Source of the DNA: UTCHB3 sp964371075
GTDB lineage: Bacteria > Bacteroidota > Ignavibacteria > Ignavibacteriales > Ignavibacteriaceae
Direction of reading: 5' to 3'
DNA length: 64,000 nucleotides
NCBI GenBank assembly: GCA_964371075.1
Contig: CAYJKN010000002.1
Coordinates: 1-64,000 of the forward strand
The position numbers and the translations under genes were made by a program. The notes beneath the pieces were generated by a model. It had not been told where the DNA came from, made no database searches, and saw nothing but the letters and a program-made list of their open reading frames with translations. Of this stretch, positions 45,373 to 51,983 are shown in pieces (the stretch's first letter is position 1; each line of letters starts with the position of its first letter).

Positions 45373-45408
45373 TTTGAAGCCATTAAAAATGGTTATTTTT
45401 GTATCTTA
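45373..45408 (+). promoter_or_regulatory. Bacteroidota-type promoter of mnmE
   Basis: TTTG at 45373-45376, a 17-base spacer and TATTTTTG at 45394-45401 match the consensus TTTG-N17-19-TAnnTTTG exactly. The ATG of mnmE is only six bases beyond the -7 element, so the transcript should be leaderless or nearly so (inference). Confidence 0.65.
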
Positions 45409-46763
45409 TGAATTTCAAAGAAGATACAATAACAGCTATAGTTACTCCCCCGGGAGTAGGTGCCATTTCGGTGATCCGGGTTAGTGGTCAGGATTCAATC
45501 CCGGCCGTTGAACGGATTTTCTCGGGTAGTTCATTGCTTTCCAAAGCCCGTACACACACTCTTAAATATGGAAAAATTGTAACCTCAGAGGGGGAAATCC
45601 TCGATGATGTGGTTGTTTCTGTCTTTAGATCACCCAAATCCTATACCGGAGAAGATTCTGTTGAGATATCCTGTCATGGAAATCCAAATATCACACGAAG
45701 AATAACGGAGCTTTTATATGATCTTGGGATAAGAAATGCCGAACCGGGAGAGTTTACCAAAAGAGCATTTCTTAATGGAAGATTAGACCTCTCTCAGGCA
45801 GAAGCAGTAATGGAGCTAATCTCTGCAAGATCGGATGCATCGTTAAAGGGGGCAAGGAATCAGTTGGATGGGTTGATTTCTTCAAAAGTTAACTCCCTCA
45901 GATATATGCTGGTAAATACTTCCTCTCTGGTGGAACTTGAACTTGACTTTGCCGAGGAGGATATTGAGTTTGTTGATCACTCCGAATTGATAAAGCGGAT
46001 TACGAATATAATCTTTGAGCTCGACAATCTGCTTTCCACTTATGCCTTTGGCAGAGTGATCAGGGATGGAGTAAATGTGGCACTCGTTGGACAACCAAAT
46101 GTTGGTAAATCCTCCCTGCTTAACTATCTGTTAAAAGAATATCGGGCAATTGTGAGTTCCATCCCCGGTACCACTCGTGACATCATTAGAGAAGAGGTTG
46201 TGATTGACGGTGTTCTCTATCGCCTCTTTGATACTGCGGGAATTAGAGAGACACAGGATGAAATCGAAATTGAGGGTGTAAGAAGAAGTCGGGAAGCTGT
46301 TCAGAACGCTGATCTTGTTCTGTTTATTAATGATGTGGTGCAAAATATCTCGGTTGATCTTTATGAAGAAATCAGTAGACTGGCCGATGAAAAAAAGATT
46401 ATTGTTGTTCTGAATAAAGTTGACATTAAACACTCTTCCCTGCTCAAAGCTGATGTTGAAATATCAGCAAAAACAGGAGAAGGGATAAATACCCTCTTTG
46501 ATCTTCTAAAAGAAAAAGCTTTGGGTTCTGAAGCATATTCTGAAAAAGGGGCTGTAGTTTCCAATCTTAGACATTATAATTGTCTGAAACGGGCTAAAAC
46601 CAATCTTGAAGCGGCACTTGAGTCATGCGACAATAATTTAAGTGGAGAGTTTATTGCCGTAGACCTGAGGAATGCCGAAAACTCCCTCGCAGAGATAACG
46701 GGCGAAATCACAACAGATGATATTCTTAACAATATCTTTATGCACTTCTGCATCGGAAAATGA
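45408..46763 (+). CDS. mnmE: tRNA modification GTPase MnmE
   Basis: A 451-residue GTPase. The N-terminal tetrahydrofolate-binding domain starts DTITAIVTPPGVGAISVIR. The helical domain surrounds a G domain with GQPNVGKSSLLN, DTAG and NKVD, and the C-terminus ends CIGK as required for catalysis. With MnmG it forms the complex that installs the carboxymethylaminomethyl group on U34 of certain tRNAs. ATG 45408 was preferred over an in-frame TTG at 45399 because that TTG lies inside the promoter -7 element. The last four bases overlap the next gene. Confidence 0.97.
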   Translation: MNFKEDTITAIVTPPGVGAISVIRVSGQDSIPAVERIFSGSSLLSKARTHTLKYGKIVTSEGEILDDVVVSVFRSPKSYTGEDSVEISCHGNPNITRRITELLYDLGIRNAEPGEFTKRAFLNGRLDLSQAEAVMELISARSDASLKGARNQLDGLISSKVNSLRYMLVNTSSLVELELDFAEEDIEFVDHSELIKRITNIIFELDNLLSTYAFGRVIRDGVNVALVGQPNVGKSSLLNYLLKEYRAIVSSIPGTTRDIIREEVVIDGVLYRLFDTAGIRETQDEIEIEGVRRSREAVQNADLVLFINDVVQNISVDLYEEISRLADEKKIIVVLNKVDIKHSSLLKADVEISAKTGEGINTLFDLLKEKALGSEAYSEKGAVVSNLRHYNCLKRAKTNLEAALESCDNNLSGEFIAVDLRNAENSLAEITGEITTDDILNNIFMHFCIGK

Positions 46764-47191
46764 GCAAGTATTACAATCTGGAGTACCTGAAAGCCAGGAG
46801 ACAAGAACTCCGAAATAACGCAACTCCCACTGAAAATCTGCTTTGGGCTGAACTGAAGAACAAACAAACCGGTTATAAATTCAGACGACAGTATAGTATT
46901 GGGAACTACATCGTCGATTTTTATTGTGTTGAATTAAAATTATGTGTCGAAATTGATGGCCCTACCCACAATGGGATTGAGGCTGTTGAATATGACGCAG
47001 TACGAGAAAAGTTTTTGGAATCGTTGGATATTACGGTGATCAGGTTCACGAACCAGGAGGTTTACGCAAGTCCACATAGAGTTGCGGAGAGAATAAGGGG
47101 TTGGTTTCCACTTCTTACCGGTATCATGCCTCCCACAGCTAAAGAGATACAGACAACCCTTAAGGTTGGGGAGGATAATCCGCAGGAGTAA
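46760..47191 (+). CDS. DUF559 (Vsr/PD-(D/E)XK endonuclease-like) protein
   Basis: A 143-residue protein with the DUF559 layout: ARRQELRNNATPTENLLWAE, FRRQYSIGNYIVDFYC, LCVEIDGPTHN and VIRFTNQEV. VDFYC plus the E-x-D segment resembles the PD-(D/E)XK nuclease core. Its ATG overlaps the mnmE stop (ATGA), and it splits mnmE from mnmG. The C-terminal 25 residues are Pro/Gln-rich and poorly conserved in character. DUF559 genes are often near GC-rich palindromic repeats, and one such 201-bp element lies just downstream. Function is unproven; DNA cleavage is inferred. Confidence 0.88.
   Translation: MSKYYNLEYLKARRQELRNNATPTENLLWAELKNKQTGYKFRRQYSIGNYIVDFYCVELKLCVEIDGPTHNGIEAVEYDAVREKFLESLDITVIRFTNQEVYASPHRVAERIRGWFPLLTGIMPPTAKEIQTTLKVGEDNPQE
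46819..46838 (+). repeat. 20-base direct repeat, copy inside the DUF559 gene
   Basis: CGCAACTCCCACTGAAAATC encodes part of the conserved ATPTENL motif and recurs exactly at 47474-47493, beyond the inverted-repeat element. Confidence 0.9.
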
Positions 47192-47227
47192 GAGGGTAAT
47201 TAAACTCTGATGTGTTGTGCTCTTTTA

Positions 47228-47428
47228 CCGCCCCCCTGCCCCCCTCCTTAAAAAAGGTGGGGGACAAGAATCGGAGATTTTACAGAATTTTGGGCCCGAG
47301 GCCGAGAGTTTGAAGGCGTTTTTGATTTTAGAATTAGAACTAATATTGTGATGAAAAGAATCTTTTTGAGTAATAGAAATTCTGTGAGCTTGTCCCCCAC
47401 CTTGACAAGGCGGGGGGCAGGGGGGCGG
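47228..47428. mobile_element. 201-bp REP/MITE-like element with 41/40-base inverted arms
   Basis: The left arm (47228-47268) and right arm (47389-47428) are reverse complements: the outer 17 bases (CCGCCCCCCTGCCCCCC) and inner 11 bases are identical. The centres differ in a compensatory way, so each arm also folds on itself (CCCCCTCCTT/AAGGTGGGGG and CCCCCCGCCTT/AAGGTGGGGG). About 120 bases of AT-rich sequence lie between. No transposase and no clear target duplication are present, so it could be a paired REP (BIME) or a non-autonomous transposable element. Confidence 0.75.
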
Positions 47429-47473
47429 TCGTAACCTCGGGTTCTGCAGGTACTCTGACAGAAATGGACCGGT

Positions 47474-47493
47474 CGCAACTCCCACTGAAAATC
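47474..47493 (+). repeat. 20-base direct repeat, copy downstream of the inverted-repeat element
   Basis: Exact copy of 46819-46838 from the DUF559 gene, here outside any gene. The sequence around it does not continue to match, so it is a fragment, possibly the remnant of a second DUF559 copy. Confidence 0.85.
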
Positions 47494-47510
47494 CTTCCAG
47501 GAGTGTAAAT

Positions 47511-47526
47511 TGTTTCACATGAAACA
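47511..47526. promoter_or_regulatory. parS-like site 1
   Basis: TGTTTCACATGAAACA differs from the ParB-binding consensus TGTTNCACGTGAAACA by one base (A for G at position 9). It is flanked by AAAT/ATTT that extends the symmetry. An identical 16-mer lies 68 bases further on, both upstream of mnmG. Confidence 0.5.
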
Positions 47527-47578
47527 ATTTAATTGATAGACTATTTTTTTAACCGTTGAACGGACAACTATTTTAACT

Positions 47579-47594
47579 TGTTTCACATGAAACA
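47579..47594. promoter_or_regulatory. parS-like site 2
   Basis: A second copy of TGTTTCACATGAAACA, identical to 47511-47526, 15 bases before the mnmG relic. No parA/parB genes are in the window. Confidence 0.5.
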
Positions 47595-47608
47595 TTCTAC
47601 ACAGGTAT

Positions 47609-47731
47609 ATGAGAAAAATTAACCAAGGAACTATAGTTAGCGGGCAGACAGAAATTGAAACTGTTGTTACCGTTATAAGGATGGGGTGTCACGTTGCACT
47701 CGTCATGATGGATATATATGAGAAAATTTGA
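47609..47731 (+). pseudogene. Diverged relic of the mnmG 5' end
   Basis: The 36 codons from 47609 align without gaps to the first 36 codons of mnmG at 47718: 68 of 108 bases match by my count, and MRK, RMGC, ALV and MD are shared. The frame closes with TGA at 47729-47731, overlapping the mnmG start by 14 bases. The dinucleotide-binding glycines (GGGHAG) are lost (VSGQTE), so it cannot be a functional flavin-binding fragment. Several differences are synonymous (GGG/GGA, ATT/ATC, GCA/GCG, CTC/CTT), which suggests part of the divergence occurred while it was still coding. Confidence 0.6.
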
Positions 47732-49595
47732 TGTTATTGTTATAGGTGGCGGACATGCCGGAATCGAAGCTTCGGTTGCTGCCGCTAGGATGGGATGTAA
47801 AACTGCGCTTGTCACGATGGATAAGTTTGCCATTGGAAGACTCTCCTGCAACCCTGCAATTGGTGGTACTGCAAAAGGACACCTTGTTAGAGAGGTTGAT
47901 GCCCTTGGTGGTGTAATGGGAGAAATTGCTGATCGTTCAGGAATTCAATTTAGAATGCTCAACCGGAGTAAAGGTCCTGCAGTTTGGTCACCAAGAAGCC
48001 AAAACGACAGAACTCTCTATAGCTCAGTTGCTTTAGAGGTGGTTGAAAGAACGACAAATCTTGAAATCATCGCTGAATCCATAACCGAAATAGTTACTGA
48101 AGATGGAATTATACTGGGTGTTAAAACTGCTCATGGAGAAGATATCGGGGCTTTAGCCGTTGTTATATGCTCAGGTACTTTTCTTAATGGTTTAATGCAC
48201 ACCGGATTAAACTCTACACCGGGAGGACGATTTGGAGAACAACCTGCCACAGGAATCACGGAATCGCTTCTAAAAGTGGGTTTTGAAACCGGAAGACTAA
48301 AAACCGGAACTCCTCCACGACTGCATAAAGATTCCATCGATTGGAGTGTGCTTGAAGAGCAACCGGGTGATGAAAATCCTCAACCATTCTCAAACAAAAC
48401 CGACAGATCAAAATTCCCGATGTTACCTCAGGTCTCTTGTCACCTGACCTATACAGACAGTGTTGTGCATAAGATACTTGAAAAAGGATTCTCCCGTTCC
48501 CCCATGTTTACTGGATTGATCCAGGGAACAGGTCCCAGATATTGTCCTTCAATCGAGGATAAAATTGTTCGTTTTGCTGACAAACCAAGACACCAACTGT
48601 TTCTTGAACCCGAAGGTCTTGACTCTGAGTTAATCTATGTTAATGGTTTTTCCACTTCACTTCCTGCTGAGATTCAACTTGAAGCACTCAGGTCGATGAA
48701 GGGGCTCGAAAACACAGAGATGATCAGACCGGGTTATGCAGTTGAATACGATTACTTCCCACCCCACCAAATTGATCTAACCATGGAAACCAAATTAGTA
48801 AAAGGTCTTTATTTTGCAGGACAAATAAACGGTACCTCGGGTTATGAGGAAGCCGCTGCGCAGGGTTTGATGGCTGGAATTAACGCCGCATTAAAAATAA
48901 AAAAGGAAGACGAACTGGTTCTCAAAAGAAGTGAAGCATATATCGCCGTTTTGATCGATGATCTTGTTGGGAAATCAACAACAGAACCTTACAGAATGTT
49001 TACATCAAGAGCAGAACACCGACTGCTATTAAGGCAGGATAATGCCGATCTACGGCTCTCCGGTTTTGGAAATCGTATTGGTCTTGTCTCCGATGAAGAA
49101 CTTGAAAGAGTAAATATTAAAGAGAGTAAAATAAATAAAGGTATTCAACTTTCCAAAGAGTTAAAACTTAAACCGGAAAAGATTAACTCCTATCTCTCAT
49201 CCATTGGTTCATCCGAAATTAAATTTACCGAGTTTTTTGAAAAAATTATAAAAAGGCCAGAGGTTACTACCGCTGATCTGGGTAAATTGCTTACTTCTGA
49301 AGATTCAATAGAATTAAAGGAGATTCTTGACGATCAGGAACTCGCGTTGCAGATAGAACTTGCCGTTAAATATGAGGGTTATATCCAGAGGCAATATGAA
49401 ACAGTTGGCAGACTTGAAAAATATGAAGAGCTGGTTATTCCTGTAACTCTCGATTATACAAAAATATCTTCTCTTTCTGCCGAAGGCAGAGAAAAACTTT
49501 CAAAAGTAAAACCAAGAAATATCGGACAGGCATCACGGATTTCCGGGGTCACTCCATCAGATATTTCCATCTTAATGGTATATTTGCATAAGTAA
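47718..49595 (+). CDS. mnmG: tRNA uridine-5-carboxymethylaminomethyl modification enzyme MnmG (GidA)
   Basis: A 625-residue FAD protein. The N-terminal dinucleotide fold is DVIVIGGGHAGIEAS, followed by CNPAIGGTAKGHLVREVDALGG, the GidA signature GYAVEYDYFPP and INGTSGYEEAAAQGL. The C-terminal helical domain (RLLLRQDNADLRL, KPRNIGQASRISGVTPSDI) binds MnmE and tRNA. Full length with intact motifs, so the relic upstream has not impaired it. It partners with MnmE, encoded about 1 kb upstream; rsmG follows after 23 bases. Confidence 0.97.
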   Translation: MRKFDVIVIGGGHAGIEASVAAARMGCKTALVTMDKFAIGRLSCNPAIGGTAKGHLVREVDALGGVMGEIADRSGIQFRMLNRSKGPAVWSPRSQNDRTLYSSVALEVVERTTNLEIIAESITEIVTEDGIILGVKTAHGEDIGALAVVICSGTFLNGLMHTGLNSTPGGRFGEQPATGITESLLKVGFETGRLKTGTPPRLHKDSIDWSVLEEQPGDENPQPFSNKTDRSKFPMLPQVSCHLTYTDSVVHKILEKGFSRSPMFTGLIQGTGPRYCPSIEDKIVRFADKPRHQLFLEPEGLDSELIYVNGFSTSLPAEIQLEALRSMKGLENTEMIRPGYAVEYDYFPPHQIDLTMETKLVKGLYFAGQINGTSGYEEAAAQGLMAGINAALKIKKEDELVLKRSEAYIAVLIDDLVGKSTTEPYRMFTSRAEHRLLLRQDNADLRLSGFGNRIGLVSDEELERVNIKESKINKGIQLSKELKLKPEKINSYLSSIGSSEIKFTEFFEKIIKRPEVTTADLGKLLTSEDSIELKEILDDQELALQIELAVKYEGYIQRQYETVGRLEKYEELVIPVTLDYTKISSLSAEGREKLSKVKPRNIGQASRISGVTPSDISILMVYLHK

Positions 49596-49618
49596 TTTGT
49601 GATATTTCGGAGATCTTA

Positions 49619-50299
49619 TTGATATCTATTGAAACTTATCAAAGGCAGTTGACCCATCTCTTTTGGGAGAATAATCAAAACCCTGATGAAGGTACCCTCA
49701 GCAGACTGGCATATTATACAGCTTTGCTTACCAACAAAAACGAAGTTATAAACCTTGTTTCGCGAAAAGATATTGATAATATTGTTGAAAATCATGTCTT
49801 TATATCCGCTTTCATGACAAAATTCATTCCTGAACGCGCTTCCACATTTCTGGATATCGGAACAGGTGGTGGACTTCCCGGGATTCCGTTTGCAATTATG
49901 CGCCCGGATCTTAATGGTGTTCTTGTTGATTCAATCACCAAAAAGATTAATGCAGTAAGCGAATTCAAAGAAAAATTAATGTTGAGCAATGTGCTGGTTG
50001 AAAACAGCAGAGTTGAATCAATGGACTTTGTTAAAACTTACTCAAAAAGATTTGATTTAATAATCAGCCGGGCAACAGTTGATCTGTTGAGCCTCGTACA
50101 ATATTCGATCCCGCTGATTAAAGATAAAGCTGCCATGCTGCTGATAAAAGGTGGGGACATCACTGATGAATTTGAGGCTGCTAAAGCAAAATATGGTTAT
50201 ATGTTCAAAAGATCAACCGTCTATGAACTCAGATATAAACCAACAAACACCAAAAATGAAAAAGGTAAAAAATTAGTTTACCTGGAGTTATATAGATGA
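49619..50299 (+). CDS. rsmG: 16S rRNA (guanine-N7) methyltransferase RsmG (GidB)
   Basis: A 226-residue SAM-dependent methyltransferase with the binding motif FLDIGTGGGLPGIPFAI and the GidB pattern NLVSRKDIDNIVENHV and ISRATVDL. It methylates a guanine in the 530 loop of 16S rRNA. The start is TTG at 49619 after CGGAGATCTTA; the following residues already align with the family. The usual mnmG-rsmG order is kept. The stop overlaps the murQ start by four bases (ATGA). Confidence 0.95.
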   Translation: MISIETYQRQLTHLFWENNQNPDEGTLSRLAYYTALLTNKNEVINLVSRKDIDNIVENHVFISAFMTKFIPERASTFLDIGTGGGLPGIPFAIMRPDLNGVLVDSITKKINAVSEFKEKLMLSNVLVENSRVESMDFVKTYSKRFDLIISRATVDLLSLVQYSIPLIKDKAAMLLIKGGDITDEFEAAKAKYGYMFKRSTVYELRYKPTNTKNEKGKKLVYLELYR

Positions 50300-51231
50300 T
50301 CCTAAACGGAACAGACCAGTCGCTTTTTAAAGAAATTGCCAACCTCGCAACCGAACAACGTAATCCCCGTTCGATGGAAATTGATGCTGCTTCGGTCTCT
50401 GAAATACTTAGAATCATAAACGAAGAGGATAAACTTGTTCCTCTTGCAGTGGAACGGGAACTTCCATATATTGCTAAAGCAGTTGAAGTTATTGTATCCG
50501 CCTTTAAAAATGGCGGAAGACTTCTTTATTTTGGTGCCGGAACTTCAGGACGACTTGGTGTAGTTGATGCTTCTGAATGCCCTCCCACTTTTGGTACTCC
50601 TTTTGGAATGATAGAAGGTTATATAGCCGGAGGTAAAGAAGCGATGTTTACAGCACAGGAAGGTGCTGAAGATCATGAGATTAATGGTGCTAACGATGTG
50701 ATTTTAGCAAAAGTGACAGAAAAAGATGTTGTGTGTGGAATTGCAGCCAGTCGTAGAACTCCCTATGTAATTGGTGCCGTTAAGAAGGCAAAAGAAATAG
50801 GCGCTGCCACGATTTATGTCACGTGCACTCCACGGGACAGTTTTAACATTGAAGCAGTTGATATACCTATATGTCCGTATGTTGGTCCCGAAGTGGTGAT
50901 GGGTTCAACCAGAATGAAAAGTGGAACAGCCCAGAAACTTGTACTCAATATGCTCACAACCACCTCGTTAATCAGAATGGGGAAGGTTTATGAGAATATG
51001 ATGATCGATCTCCAGATGACAAATAAAAAACTTGTGGAGAGAGCAAAAAGAGTAGTGATGACCATAACTGGATTAAGTTATGATGAAGCAACAGTATATC
51101 TGGATAAAGCGGGTGGACATGTAAAAACAGCTTTGGTTATGATCAAAGCTGATGTTGATGCCCTTGAGGCAAAAAGAAGACTGGATCTCGCAGAGGGCTT
51201 TGTAAGAAAAGCCATTGAAATAGTTGATTAA
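50296..51231 (+). CDS. murQ: N-acetylmuramic acid 6-phosphate etherase
   Basis: A 311-residue SIS-domain lyase of normal length. Motifs: TEQRNPRSMEID near the start, YFGAGTSGRLGVVDASECPPT (sugar phosphate loop), GGKEAMFTAQEGAEDH and GPEVVMGSTRMKSGTAQKLVLN. It cleaves the lactyl ether of MurNAc-6-phosphate in cell-wall recycling. No MurNAc transporter, kinase (anmK) or PTS gene is nearby. It overlaps rsmG and the following PAP2 gene, so it is transcribed with them. Confidence 0.96.
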   Translation: MILNGTDQSLFKEIANLATEQRNPRSMEIDAASVSEILRIINEEDKLVPLAVERELPYIAKAVEVIVSAFKNGGRLLYFGAGTSGRLGVVDASECPPTFGTPFGMIEGYIAGGKEAMFTAQEGAEDHEINGANDVILAKVTEKDVVCGIAASRRTPYVIGAVKKAKEIGAATIYVTCTPRDSFNIEAVDIPICPYVGPEVVMGSTRMKSGTAQKLVLNMLTTTSLIRMGKVYENMMIDLQMTNKKLVERAKRVVMTITGLSYDEATVYLDKAGGHVKTALVMIKADVDALEAKRRLDLAEGFVRKAIEIVD

Positions 51232-51979
51232 AAAAAAGATAATACTAAACCTTACACTATTTGTTTTATTAAGTTTTCCGGTTTTTTCTCAACGCTCAGA
51301 CCTTGAGAAATTTGGAAATCACGGGGAGAGTATTTTAAAAACCGCCACAAGGTTTGAATCAAACGATCTTGTAAACTACGGTTTAACCCTCGGTTCCACC
51401 TTTCTTGCTTATCAGGCAGATGAAGATGTTAACAACTTTTTTAAACGAAACAAAACTCCCTTCCTGAACAGCGTCTCTGAATTTAATAAATATTCGGTAT
51501 ATGTCGTTTTTGCCACCGCCGGAGGATTGTATCTGCACGGGAAAATTTATAACAACCAAAAAAACACCGACCTTGGTATAAACCTTGGATCAGCATTGAT
51601 CTACTCAACTCTCTTTACCCAGATTCTTAAAATGACTTTTGGCAGAGAGCGACCAACCATTACCGATGACAACTCTAACTTTCATTTTTTTGAGTCATCG
51701 TGGGATAAAACCTCATTTCCATCGGGGCATGCAACAGCAGGTTTTGCTTTCGCTTCTGTAATGGCCCTTTCCACCGACAATGATGTGGAAAAGGTTTTCT
51801 ATTGGACGATTGCCGGATTGATGGCTACTGAGAGGCTCTATAACAGCCACCACTGGCTTTCAGATGTTGTTTTGGGTTCTGCTATAGGTTATTTCACCGG
51901 AAGTCTGATAGCCTCTCAAACAGGTCAGGACACTGATGCCATTCCCGTACCACTAATTAATATAAACTACAGATTTTAA
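51224..51979 (+). CDS. PAP2-type membrane phosphatase
   Basis: A 251-residue protein starting at TTG within the murQ end. It has a signal peptide or first helix (IILNLTLFVLLSFPVFSQ) and the three-part phosphatase signature KMTFGRERP, FPSGHATAGFAFAS and NSHHWLSDVVLG. Residues fit PAP2 enzymes acting on lipid phosphates such as undecaprenyl pyrophosphate or lipid A (substrate inferred, not visible). Probably envelope-located with the active site facing the periplasm. It directly precedes mfd by four bases. Confidence 0.9.
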   Translation: MIKKKIILNLTLFVLLSFPVFSQRSDLEKFGNHGESILKTATRFESNDLVNYGLTLGSTFLAYQADEDVNNFFKRNKTPFLNSVSEFNKYSVYVVFATAGGLYLHGKIYNNQKNTDLGINLGSALIYSTLFTQILKMTFGRERPTITDDNSNFHFFESSWDKTSFPSGHATAGFAFASVMALSTDNDVEKVFYWTIAGLMATERLYNSHHWLSDVVLGSAIGYFTGSLIASQTGQDTDAIPVPLININYRF

Positions 51980-51983
51980 CTCC

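Larger units (their letters stand above)
47192..47608. other. mnmE-mnmG intergenic region
   Basis: Between the DUF559 gene and the mnmG relic lie a 201-bp inverted-repeat element, a 20-base copy of part of the DUF559 gene, and two parS-like palindromes. Open frames here read through the GC-rich arms (Pro/Gly-rich) and are not considered genes. Confidence 0.7.

Noticed and set aside
47225..47527. Pro/Gly-rich minus-strand open frames around the inverted-repeat element
   Set aside because: They arise from reading the GC-rich palindromic arms (PPPCPPPCQGGG), a known artefact of such repeats.
47192..47717. Chromosomal origin (oriC) at the mnmE-mnmG junction
   Set aside because: Gene order and parS-like sites hint at origin proximity, but no DnaA-box cluster, AT-rich unwinding region or dnaA/rpmH genes are visible.
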